Positions 14,801-24,815 of a stretch of 64,000 nt of DNA are shown in pieces (the stretch's first letter is position 1; each line of letters begins with the position of its first letter). The notes beneath the pieces were generated by a model. It saw only the letters and a list, made by a program, of their open reading frames with translations, was not told the origin of the DNA and made no database searches. This DNA is from Centroberyx gerrardi (Eukaryota; Chordata; Actinopteri; Beryciformes; Berycidae): contig NC_136005.1 in the NCBI RefSeq assembly GCF_048128805.1, positions 10,276,475 to 10,340,474 of the forward strand, in the 5' to 3' direction. The translations under genes were made by a program, and so were the position numbers.

Positions 14801-16604
14801 AGGAGTATGTAATGTGTCTGTAAAACCAAGTTCTGCGCTTGATGGTAGCAGAACAATGGCAACTATGCGACTTAAGTGCAGTGGTATTCCAAAACAGGCT
14901 TCCAAATTGAGAGCGACAAGGTAATAACTTTCGAGTTATCCAGAGACAGGGGGTCTACATTGTTGCCGTCTAAATGGGTGGACTGTTCGCTACTCAGAAA
15001 CACGCAGACAATGAGAGAATGACACACTGCAGGCATTGACAGAGGGCTCACAGTTCTGGTCCGAGTCTTCTATCAGGATTCGCAGTTTCTGCACACAGAG
15101 CTGAGGGAAAGAAGAGAAAAATAGAGGAGAGGGAGAAGGGGAAAAGCCATTATCATCACTGTAAACCTTTCCACACCAGTTTCAGTCTTGTCATGTTGGC
15201 ACACTTCATAGAACATACATGAGGAAAACAAAAGTGGGGGGAAATGGATCCTATTTTTGAGGGGGGGGGAATGGCCATTTCATGCATTATTGACACAAGA
15301 CAAGACACATTATTGTCACAAGGAATGAAACTGAAAAGAGAGTTTTATGAGTCTGACCAGTTGGTGTATCTCTATTGAAAAGGTGTTAGGACAGACAGAC
15401 TTGTGAACAGAAATTGATGAAAACATGCACTGTGATTCAACTGGAGTGGAAAGGGTTATAATCAACATCTAACCACAGTAAAGAGGAGTGGACCTCAGAG
15501 CCTTACCTGAATACTAGCACTGTGGTTGGGCATCCCAGAGGACAAGGAAATCAACACTGCAATGCGGGACAAAAAAAAAACTCAATTAGATCTGAATCTG
15601 AATGTGAGAAGCAGAAAAAACAAAACAGATCCAAGATGTGCATTTACTCAAAATCTGTGTCCAACACAAGTGCACATGGTGATGCACATGTCGACCCCAA
15701 ATCCCCAGGATCATTTAAGGTCAATTTTCAAGTTAACCGAGTCTGTTGGATTGGGTTGAGGCTGCATTTTAAGTTTATTCTATAGCAGTGCTGACAAAAT
15801 GCTGAGTTTTGCATTTTGCATGAGTGGAAAGAGGAAACGCTGATGCTTTTGTAAGTGAGCCAGTACCAATGTGCTACTGTATATCTTGAATGAAGGAGAG
15901 GTGAGGGTGCTTATACCTGAGTGTGGAGGCAAAGTAATAATATATGCCTTAAACATGCATATACCATTCTGAGGACACTTTTATATCAACTGCCTTACAG
16001 TACCATTTTCAGTAGGTTTGCCACCAGTGGGAGTTGAACCCCTAACCCTGGCAGTATTTGTGCCATGCTGTACACACACAGAGCTAAACAAGGCCACTAC
16101 GCTGCCCACAGAACAGTAGTACTGACCTGCAATCACTGTGTTGACACATTCATACAGCAGGGACATGGCAGAGGTACTGTGAGAGAGGAGGACAAGGTGA
16201 GGAGAGGAGAGATAGAGAAGATTATTTATTGACATATACATAAAACCAGACTACCTTTACCATCCGTGGTAGAGATTAAACATAGAGGGGTTTCTGTGGC
16301 CATCTCACCTGTGGATTAGGTTTGTCAGAGGTTCGATCAGCTTCTTCCCCAACCGTGGCTCCAGTGGTGTGAGCGCGCCAAACTGTAAAACAGAGTGCCA
16401 TGACACATACAAACTAGAGATGTCCCGATCAACTTTTGTCTCTGATCTAACTGGCGAGAATCTAACAGGGAGAATTTAAATAAATAAATTGATCGGGATT
16501 TGATCAGGCATCATGTAGCCGATACCAATCAATCAAAATAGGCCTTGATCAGAAAAAAAAAAACTTTTTAAAAAAGGAAAAATCCCTTGGATACTCTTAC
16601 ACTG

Positions 16605-16641
<37 letters not shown>

Positions 16642-19600
16642 ATCAATTTATGATGTACAATGCATTCCAGGAGTTATGTGTTGTACACACACAGACACAG
16701 ACACACACACACACACAGACACACACACACACACACACAGACACACACACCTCTTCCTGTTAACTCACCAGCTTGATGATCTTAATGAGAACCCAGTTAT
16801 TAGTGGAGGAGGTCATGAGCTTGAAGAAGAGCGGGGCCAGAGACAGGTAGTTCTTGGGATTCCTCCGGGCGAGCTCACAGATAACGTTCACTGCTGCTGA
16901 CTGGACGCCTAACGAGGACAAAATACATCAGACAGGAAGCAGGTTGTGCACATCCACATCATGATACAGGCAATACATTAATCTAACCAAGATAGGCTTT
17001 TTCAGCCAAAAACAGAAAGGTGGCTCTGCACTTATAATGCCAATGTAAAAATATCATTTACTTAGATATTTCATATTAATTTAAATATCTAGAAAAAAAC
17101 AATGAAGATGAACTTTAATGATCCCTGTGGGGAGAGTGGCACGTTGCAACAGCAACAGGAACGCATATCGCAACTGACAATTTCAACACTAGAATGTGTT
17201 TATTAGAAATTAATGAATGAAAGTATGAAAAAAAGTGAACTACAGAATTATGAGGCTGTGCAAAATAATAGCAGAACACACTGGGGCAGAGAAAAAGTGT
17301 ATGATATAAAAATATATGAAAGATGTGAAATAATTGCAGTATGAAATAAGTGAAAAATTATAAAAATACAAAGAATAATATGGCAAAAACCTGGTATTTT
17401 TCTATTTGTGCAGCCATTTCTGTTTTTGCCTGTCAGGTTATATCCCATCATGACTGGTGTGCATTTTAAGATTTGAAAGAGTACAATGTTTTTTCCTTAT
17501 ATCGCTGTGGACATATCCTTTTCACAATACCTGAAACTAGCTTTTATCAGATAAAGGCTTTACACCGTCTCGGACCAGTGAATACAGGCTCACTGACATA
17601 AGTGACACAGCACAGGTACGGCCCGAGCAATATGCCATAAAAACAGATAAATGTCCTGCGAGGTGTTTTTGTCGGCGCAGCAGAAATAGTCCTGTGGGCT
17701 GCTGGATATTGCCAGACAGCCCTGGCAGTATCACAAATGAGCCTTCGTTATTCTCATATCCTTAGCTGCTGAATAATTCATAGGGTTCAGGTGACAGAGA
17801 ATGTCTGTCCCCACGGGCGCCAGCAGACTCTACGGTTTAGCTTCCTCGCTCTGGAACGAGCACGTCTGGCCCAAACCAAGAGACACAGCCAAGACCCCTG
17901 GCAAAACTAGCAAACACGTTTTTCACTACAGTAAAATGTGGGGCACCAGCTTCCAACATGAGCAGACTGGATGCGGTGTCTTTCTCGATACCTGGGTCCG
18001 GATCCTCCAGTTTCTCCTTGAGCCGGGGGAAAGCAGGGCGCAGAGACTCTGGGTACTTCAGAAACACCTTGTACATGATCAACACCGCTTTCTTTCTGAT
18101 GTAGGGTTTAGTGTGCGACATCTAGAGCGGAAAAAGGGGTAAAGACAGTTGAGACAGAGTGTTGTGTTCAGATAGTCTATAAAAGGGAAGGAAGAGCAGT
18201 GCCACTATTCAGTTGTAGCCAGAGAAAATAAACAAGGAGAAGTCGTTGGTGATAGACCTCTTGACATATTCTCAAGGACTCACCAGAGTCATGATATCAT
18301 TGGCCAGGTCCCGAGCAAGGTCAGGGGTCACAAAACAGGAGAGGCCAGTGAGGGCAACACCTGTGTCATACTGGTTGGGACTGCTGAGATCCTGGGAGAG
18401 ACAAATGAAAAAGAGAGAGAGAAAAAAAAAAAAAGAGTGTGCGAGAGAAGGGGTTGGCAGAGGAGATAATCTTCAGAGACACACAGGCACAGAGTGCAAG
18501 GAAGAGGAGCATCACTGACCTTTCGAATCTGATTGGTTGTCAGCATGATGACATCAGTGCTCTCGTGAAAGCACTGCGAGGCAGCCAGGTAGCCAATCCT
18601 CTGCAGGAAGAACAGCAACCAGAGACATTTAGATATTACGTGGCATTTTAATGGTGTAACTACATAGCGCATATTACTGTACAGTGCTATTATTACACAA
18701 ATTTAGCAACCTGTATTAATTTCATAGACCTTTACCTATACACAGGATCTGCTGTGACAATCGCTTGTACCATTTTTGGGTGAGTATCTACGTACGACCC
18801 TAGCTTAGATGTTAGAGAAAAGGGCGGTTGGTGAGAGCTGGTATGTCATTAGGGTTGGACACCTCCCATCACAGATGTTTCCTTGAGTGTCCTTCCCAAG
18901 ACACTTCCAGATGTCTCAACAATAAGTTCTGGTTTCCCAGAATGCCCCCCTCCACCACCGCTCTCAACACTGATCAGTCAGCTACACTAACCTGAACCTA
19001 TACTTGCACCCAAATCACCACTATCAGTTCCGACTAGGCTGAGTTCTTAAGTCAGTATTTCCTTGACTTCTCATTATATTCCTGTCTCCCAGTCTCACCT
19101 TGTATGTGAACTTGGAGGAGCTCATGACTTCAACGATGTTGAAAGCGGCCCAGCTGACATCATAGCCCAGCATCTGAAGCTGTAAACACAGAAGAGAGAG
19201 AGAGAGAAAGAGAAAAGGGCAGGGTGAATAAAGGTGGAGCAGTCCCTGTGGACCACAGAGAGACTAAATGCATTGAGCTGAGAGCTTTCAAACTGAGCAC
19301 AGATGCCAATCGCAACAGGACATCTAAACCTAAATGTAGGCCTTGGCTATAAATAGAAATGGTGCTTTCTTTTAACAGAGATGGGACTTAAGATACACAG
19401 AGTGCAGCAAAGTGGGGAAAAACAACATAAGTGAAGTATACCACTTTAGGTTCCCATCCAAACCACATATTTTTAAATAGCTCATGAATCATATCTTAAC
19501 ATCTGTTTTTAACACATTTGACTGTCAACAGACTGTAAAGTGGTAAGAATGGATAACTTTGTAATGCTAATGGGCATAAAGAGAGACTGGTTGCATCATT

Positions 19601-22600
19601 AACAAGTTAGCTGTGGCCCCAAGAACCCAGATGGCCTGTATGTATCTATACACAGGGACACAGATGGGCTTATACTGAGAGACATAGGTAGAGAATATGT
19701 ATCTGTATGTGTATCAGTGTCTATGCAGTGGGTGGAAGTGACGGACAGAAAGAGTCAGTGAATCAGTGGAGGGTGCCGAGAGATCTTACGTAGGTGAGCT
19801 TGCACACTGCATTGGCCTTGACAGCGATGTTGTCCTGCTTGAGCTCCTGTTTGATCTCGTCGATGCAGGTGGAGATGTACTTGGCCTGGGGGCAGACAGA
19901 GGACAGGGCAAACAACAGACAGCAGATCAGATGAGGTGAAGTGATATCCAGAGTGGGAAATTACTACCGACCACCGGACGCATGCTGGGAAATCTTTGGC
20001 TGCTGCTGCTAGGTTCGTCCACTACACCGGACAGTTTGACAGGTGACGAACCATCATTTGGAGGCTCTATTCCATTCTCAAGTAAAAAAGTCAAAGTGGC
20101 AGGTGAATTTTGGGATGTGGCTGTGGCCTGTTAGACATAAAATGTTTACTGCCCTGGTGGTCATACTGATGCGTGTGAAATGGTACCACTTATCTATGAG
20201 ATTGTTGTCATTCCCTGTTGGAAAAGATTTTAACTCAATAAACTAGTTCATACAGCTTAGGCCTCACACCAAATACTGGCCATGTTTGTAGAGCAAAAAA
20301 TATTAAACAAGATCATGACCAAATGATTTCACTGTATCATTACAATTACACAGATACTAAATACGGGTTGTATTACGTATGTAAAAGGGCACAGGTAATT
20401 TAATAACTCTTGCATCCACTTCAAATACAGGTCAAATTATCTGAATTGGAGGTCTGCACTACGGCCTAAAGCATTTCAATAAATTAATATGTCCAGGAGG
20501 CTCAAGAGTCTGGTAAATGAACTAGGCCTGAATGAATGAGTCAAAAAATAGCTGCTCTTTTGACCCCTGGCACAATAGACAAGATTACTCATTCGCCTTA
20601 ACATTTCCCTGCAATAGTGAGAAAACATAATGGCACACTAATTCAAGTGTGGGGGACAAGCTTAGTTAGACCTTTAGATGGAGCAATCAGTCAAACATTG
20701 TTGAGAGGAGCAACCTTGGAGAATGGACACGTACACATATGGCTGTGTGGAGTGTGAGTGCGTGCTGGTCATGTGTCTGCAGTCATGAGACAGCACAGTG
20801 ACAGGAGGAGGTAGAGGGGGGTGGGATTGCATTCTGCCGCTCCTGGAGAAAAGGAGGCTGGCAGGTCTGGAGGGCAAGCATGGGGAGACACAGTATCACC
20901 AGACACACATAGTGCTTTCCTCATCACACTCTCCTTCAATGACTAATTCAGATCCCATTGAAATAACTGACATAGTTGTCACAGGGCCAAGACACACGGT
21001 CTTTCTGCCAGCACAGCAGTTTGAGCTGGAGTTATAGGGGAAGCAAAGGAGGGATACAAGGTCTATGGCCTTCCAAGCACAGAAGGGGAAAGCTGAGTCA
21101 ATGCCAACTAGCGCTAGGCCGTTTCATTTAACACAAGCCAAATACAAGTAGCTCTAAAACTCCCATTGCCAATCTGGGATCTCATGTAAATTAGGCCTAC
21201 ACTTAGAACATCCTCACACCTTTTTTTGATACGGCTGCTGTTCCAAAGACGTGGGAGGGAGGGAGTGAATGAATGAGCTGTGCAAGGACTCGGCACACAC
21301 ATGAAAAACAAATAGAGAGAGTGTATGCGAAACTGTGGGCTAGACAGGAAAAAGTAAACACACATACACACACACCGTATTAATATTTCAGCAAACTGTC
21401 CGCTGTTGGCAGGGCAACCAACACCTTATCTAGGTAGGCCAGGTTGGGTTACCTATAGAGAACGGCTCAGTCCATACGCTGAATCAAGAGATCAAGCATG
21501 GATGGCTCAGTACAGATGAAACGGCTAAACTGGGTGGTCATTTTCCATATCCAAAATCATGAAGGGACAAACACAGATGACATCCCAAACGTGTGCATAC
21601 AGCTGATTGGGCCTGCTTCTGAGAGTCCATGCCACCCATGCTTGTAAACGGGTTCCCTGATGAGATGGCAAACACAGGACAAATCTGGCATGTTGAAAAA
21701 AAGATCACATCTATAAAGCCCTCAGGCCAGACACTGTAACTCTGAATTTCACACCTAACTTGCAGATTGTGACAGGTGTAGACAGCGCCACTGCACTGTG
21801 CGCCTATAACTCAGGAATCCTGCCCCCCCCCATCCTACTTCACTACATGGAAGAGCATCATTATAGCATAAACAAGGTCAACACAAACCTCAAATCAGCA
21901 CAAAGTGAGAGTAGGCCGAGTAGTGAATTGGAAACATATCTGTGCTTTTACTTCCCCAAACAGTGCCCTCTAATGGCCCATCCCACCCCCACTCCCCCTC
22001 AGCTCTAATTCTGAGATGAGCTTTACCATCTCTGATAGAGATGACATCACCTTCAATCACTGATGTGATGTGCAAACTGAGCTGTTGGCTGACTCGTTTT
22101 CTCTCCTGGATAATTCTATAAAGCACCCTTTTATAACAATCACAAAAGAAATTACGGGCTTACTAAATCGATTGCCATTTTGATAGCATGTCAGTGATGA
22201 TGATCTTTGCTTAATTATGGTCAAGGAAGTGAAGCGGATCTACAGGTTTAAGTAACGTTAACTACGGCCTCTTTCACACGGTGTCCTCTCTGTGAGGGAG
22301 AGCATCACATTATCCATTCAGTAACTGACGTTTATCAACTCAATAAACGACAACTTTCACTGACTGAACTCGATTCAAGACCCTCTGAAAATGAGTGACC
22401 AACACGGATGCCTTTGGCCAGGCCCATTTTGTCCACAGAATGTAATCACTACGAGCTAGATAGTTGGCTAACATTAGGTAGTCCTCCAGGCTAGTAGCGT
22501 TAGCAGTGCCTTCTAGTGAGATCCCCTTTATCCGGATGAGTAATCGCCTAGTGAACGGTGATAATCTAGCAAGCTAGCTTCCTCTAACTTGCTGGTGCTG

Positions 22601-23107
22601 TTAGCAGGCTGTCACCTAGACGAGACTCAGGATTGCTAGTTAACGTAAGGTGTATAACGTCACCTTGCTATCTTAAAAATTGACAGCTATGTTTCACTAC
22701 AGAGTTAACAAGAGCATTCATCCCTCACTTTCTGTGAATATCCAGCTGGCTGCACAAGCCATTGAAAACGCCTAGACTATCCCAAGTAGCTAACGAGCAG
22801 AATGACTGAGCTGACTCGAGCAATGAGCTAACGTTAACGTTAGCTGGCCAGTCTAACCTACGTTAACTTACCTAGCGTTAGCCGTTAACGCTGGCTAGCT
22901 AGTCAGCGGTAGCGATTACAGCAATAGCAGTATGTGTTGACGTGCAAAACATTGATGAATGTGACAGTGAAAATGTTCCAGGTGAGAACATCAGTTAGTT
23001 GATCGTTTTACCTCATCTTCCTTGTGATTCCTAATGCCACGTACTAAATCTTGAAGGTTTTTATCGAACATCCGATCGATGCTCCCTTTGACAATCTTCA
23101 AAGCCAT
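28..23107 (-). CDS. ap3d1: AP-3 adaptor complex delta subunit, 3' end outside window
   Basis: Large subunit of the AP-3 heterotetramer, which sorts cargo from endosomes or trans-Golgi to lysosomes and lysosome-related organelles such as pigment granules and platelet dense bodies. The start at 23107 (MALKIVKGSIDRMFDKNLQD) matches the family N terminus. 27 in-frame exons give 1017 residues; human delta is about 1150, so roughly the last 150-200 residues, the appendage region, lie left of base 1. Residues about 30-590 are the alpha-solenoid adaptin trunk (motifs include YIRKKAVLIMYKVFLKYPE and LGLLAMSKILKTHPKSVQSH). Residues about 640-800 are the delta-specific region, followed by a Lys/Glu-rich hinge. 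The exon at 28-186 ends with a clean donor, so the gene is intact as far as seen. hdgfl2 lies upstream on the same strand. Identification is near certain; hinge exon borders are less sure. Confidence 0.96.
709..728. repeat. CA microsatellite
   Basis: Short run of CA dinucleotides in the ap3d1 intron immediately upstream (in gene orientation) of exon 584-688. Confidence 0.9.
3679..3695 (-). promoter_or_regulatory. CTCF-like core motif in ap3d1 intron
   Basis: The minus strand reads GCCAGCAGGGGGCT, a full match to the vertebrate CTCF core CCASYAGRKGGC. It lies within the ap3d1 intron between exons 3104-3272 and 5125-5198. Only the motif is seen; occupancy is unknown, and isolated matches occur by chance in 64 kb. 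Confidence 0.35.
4200..4224. repeat. poly-T tract
   Basis: Uninterrupted run of 25 T in an ap3d1 intron. Confidence 0.95.
4593..4669. repeat. GA / GACA microsatellite
   Basis: Compound run of GA and GACA units in an ap3d1 intron, about 55 bases upstream of the candidate microexon. It generates spurious reading frames of Arg/Glu/Asp or Ser/Leu. Confidence 0.95.
4724..4747 (-). other. ap3d1: possible 24-base alternative microexon of ap3d1
   Basis: On the minus strand an acceptor (GGGCAG) and a consensus donor (GTGAGT) enclose 24 bases between exons 5125-5198 and 3104-3272. Its length is a multiple of three. Inclusion would change DLDKPLAD to DNLVASAGRRPLAD without altering frame or adding a stop. 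Skipping restores the DKPLADSEKL string typical of the family. The upstream pyrimidine tract is weak. I see splice sites and frame only; use in a transcript is inference. Confidence 0.3.
5199..6119. other. ap3d1 intron, AT-rich, nothing recognised
   Basis: Non-coding stretch between two hinge exons. It has high AT content, several short A or T runs, and no reading frame, promoter or repeat that I can name. Confidence 0.7.
8274..8655. mobile_element. hAT-type miniature transposon with 8-base target duplication
   Basis: A 382-base insertion in an ap3d1 intron. It is flanked by identical 8-base direct repeats CTTAGGAG at 8266-8273 and 8656-8663. The left end reads TAGGCCTGTGCCAATACG and the right end, reverse-complemented, TAGGGATGGGACAG, giving imperfect terminal inverted repeats of the TAGGG-type seen in fish hAT elements. 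The interior is AT-rich with no transposase frame, so it is non-autonomous. An 8-base duplication is the hallmark of the hAT superfamily. Confidence 0.8.
8815..8850. repeat. GT microsatellite, 18 units
   Basis: Perfect (GT)18 just beyond the donor of ap3d1 exon 8873-9018 in gene orientation, 23 bases into the intron. Confidence 0.97.
9341..10027. mobile_element. non-autonomous DNA transposon-like repeat, copy A
   Basis: It begins TAAGGTCAGTTCACACCAAG and ends with a region whose reverse complement starts TAAGGGTGCGATCACATC, so the ends are imperfect inverted repeats sharing a TCACA core. The interior (stretches around TGTTTGGAG, CACCAAACTACTGCACCGAGA and CGGACCAAAGCAAAC) matches a second copy at 59971-60300. 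No coding capacity. I cannot name the family; copy A carries several hundred extra internal bases compared with copy B. Confidence 0.6.
12458..15051. other. large ap3d1 intron
   Basis: A 2.6-kb intron between trunk exons. It holds a tRNA-derived SINE at 13660-13970 and otherwise AT-rich sequence. No further exon of ap3d1 is missing here: the flanking exons join in frame as DQNLKYLGLL. Confidence 0.8.
13660..13970 (+). mobile_element. tRNA-derived SINE
   Basis: The head has a box B-like GGTTCAAATC following a box A-like GGTTAGAGTAGCAGG. This is followed by a conserved fish SINE body including GAGCAAGGCACTTGACCCC, and a 3' end of GGATAAATAAAGTG plus an A run. The arrangement is that of a tRNA-headed SINE with an A-rich tail. 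A truncated copy of the same family lies inverted at 38065-38190. Confidence 0.65.
15990..16105. repeat. fragment of a fish interspersed repeat
   Basis: Contains GCCACCAGTGGGAGTTGAACCC and nearby words resembling the segment at 56065-56200. This is typical of degraded short interspersed repeats in fish introns. Limits are approximate. Confidence 0.4.
16418..16560. mobile_element. hAT-like remnant
   Basis: Starts with AGAGATGTCCCGATCAAC, resembling the terminal repeat of a common fish hAT family, and has further GATCGGGATTTGATCAGGC-like words. No matching right end or target duplication was found, so it is a decayed fragment. Confidence 0.4.
16606..16639. repeat. AT microsatellite
   Basis: Perfect (AT)n run of about 34 bases in an ap3d1 intron. 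Confidence 0.95.
16684..16750. repeat. CA microsatellite with CAGA interruptions
   Basis: CA/CAGA run ending about 20 bases before the donor edge of ap3d1 exon 16769-16908, so it lies at the start of the following intron in gene orientation. Confidence 0.95.
19886..23011. other. ap3d1 intron 1
   Basis: A 3.1-kb first intron. I see no exon or complete mobile element. The part nearest exon 1 (22460-22920) is notable for repeated GTTAGC/GCTAAC words. A CTCF-like GGCCATTAGAGGGCAC (minus strand) lies near 21966-21982. Confidence 0.7.
22460..22920. repeat. cluster of GTTAGC/GCTAAC words at ap3d1 5' end
   Basis: At least seven occurrences of GTTAGC or its reverse complement lie within about 460 bases, some nested in palindromes such as GCTAACGTTAACGTTAGC. 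Similar clusters occur at the 5' ends of hdgfl2, fam32a and safb. Function unknown. Confidence 0.6.
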
Positions 23108-23345
23108 GTCTGGCTGTGACTTGTATCGCTTCTGTCCTGGGGGACCAAGCGCCTGGCAGGGGTCTTGTGGGTGCTGACCGACCCGCTGGACTGTCTCTCA
23201 TCCACCCGGGTACCGTCTTTGCAGGATCCGCTGCTGTTTACTAATCCCGGGCAGATGAAGGCGAGGCCAGACCGGGCGTCCTGTGCTGTGCAAAGACGCT
23301 GGCAATGGATCAGTGTAGGAAATGGCTGACAAAATGGCGTCTAAA
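23108..23345 (-). promoter_or_regulatory. ap3d1: ap3d1 promoter and 5'UTR
   Basis: CpG-richer sequence directly upstream of the start codon. There is no TATA box at a sensible distance. The minus strand carries CGCCATTTTG at 23330-23338, the YY1-type element common in housekeeping promoters. The transcript probably starts near 23250-23340. The precise start site is not visible from sequence. Confidence 0.5.
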
Positions 23346-23699
23346 GTCAGCTGACTTGAGTATTATGCGAGATTCTCATATGGGAATCAATGAAATTAAA
23401 GGCCGCTGCCACTTTATTTATAATTGAAATAGTATCCCCATCAAATTCAATGGATGACATTGTCAGCCTGATAGTCCATGCAATATTGCTTAATAAAATT
23501 AGCAGGCAACAACTTCTATTAATAGGTTCCATGTATTTACAAGACATCCACATACAAGCGGATGGATATGCAATAATTATAATAAAGTGCCTCATACCAA
23601 AAATTTAAAACTCATCAGCTGTCTGGTGGTCTTTTGGCAACATCCCTTTTATCACAAGAAGGCACAGCTAATAAATGAAAGGCAGGTTTTACATACCAA

Positions 23700-24815
23700 G
23701 AAATAAGTTGGGACCAAAACCATGCTGAGATTTTTATTCAAGTCTCAACTAATGTATAGAATTGTTTTGCCATAGAAATGTTTTACCAATTTACATAGCA
23801 CTAAAAACACTTCTGCTGTATGCGTGTGACAGGCAAATGTCAAAATAGGCTGCAGCTACATGGGATCTGAATAGCTTTTGCACAACTTGCAAATAAGGGC
23901 CATATCAATCTGTACAGTTATCCCATTTAATATGCAAGTTACTGAAAGCAGACACTATGGGAAAACAAGATGGCAGGGCGTGTAACTCCACAGCATTCAT
24001 TAGTTAAGACAAAAATATAGACGCAAATATCTGAAAACAAGGTTATAAAAAAGTAGGTGGACCTCAGTTGGAAAACAGTTTAAGTGACTGAATTTCATGG
24101 CTTAACATTTCAGACTGGATTAATAGGAAGCAAGACCAGATAATTAAAAAACAAATATCGAACATAAAAGACTCACACAAATAGTACTGCACCACTCTCA
24201 CTGTCCCAAACACACAGACAGTAGGCCTTTGTGATGTTCTGTAGGCTTTATAAAAAAGGTAAAGCCAACGGATGTACGGCTGCACAAAATCTTCAAAGCG
24301 AAACATTCACAGCATGGCTCCATTTCCGCCCAGTTCCCCCACAGGGATCATTAAAGTTTTATCTCATCATTCTAGCCCCGCCTAAATTCCTGTTAGAAGT
24401 GCTAAAAATGGAATCACTCAATATACATACAGTATGAAAGACCAACGTTAGAGTTCATGTGGGAGAAAAAACATGGTAGCCTGGAGCTGGGGGTATGGGG
24501 TGAGGATCCGGGACGGGCTGAGTGTCGTATAAAAGGAAAAATACATTTCAGAAACAAGGGGGTTCGCGCAGTGTCACAAACTATCAGACTAGTGAGCTTT
24601 CCTTTTCGCTGTGATAAACAATGGACCAAAGTGTTTAAGCACCGGGGCCTTCTGGTTTGATATCATTACAGTACAAAATGTCCAAAACATCAACATTGGC
24701 TTAACAGGTAGGAAAATGCTGGGGGTGCGTTGGGCCAGGAGGACCGAATGATGTTAAACAAAGGAGGCCACCGTCTTTTAGCACTTGGTCCGCTGTAGCC
24801 GTTCTTCAAGGTTTT
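23700..24815 (-). other. hdgfl2: hdgfl2 3'UTR with poly(A) signal
   Basis: Follows the hdgfl2 stop codon at 24816-24818 on the minus strand. An AATAAA hexamer on the minus strand at 23731-23736 is a plausible poly(A) signal, giving a 3'UTR of about 1.1 kb. The end would lie about 400 bases upstream of the likely ap3d1 start site, so the two genes are closely spaced head-to-tail. Confidence 0.55.

Larger units (their letters stand above)
8873..23107 (-). other. ap3d1: ap3d1 exons 1-16, adaptin trunk
   Basis: Coding exons in transcript order: 23012-23107, 19790-19885, 19099-19179, 18520-18600, 18284-18391, 17992-18121, 16769-16908, 16309-16382, 16127-16176, 15507-15556, 15052-15100, 12312-12457, 11570-11718, 11145-11375, 10165-10396, 8873-9018. 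All use AG acceptors and GT donors read on the minus strand, and frame is kept throughout. They encode residues 1-620, the helical-repeat trunk that contacts the small sigma3 and medium mu3 chains. Recognisable strings include LGYDVSWAAFNIVEVMSSSK, FKLMTSSTNNWVLIKIIKL and SLLYECVNTVIA. Coding bases show clearly higher GC than the flanking introns. Confidence 0.92.

Noticed and set aside
16676-16900. His/Thr-rich plus-strand frame
   Set aside because: It reads through a CA microsatellite and then the wrong strand of ap3d1 exon 16769-16908.
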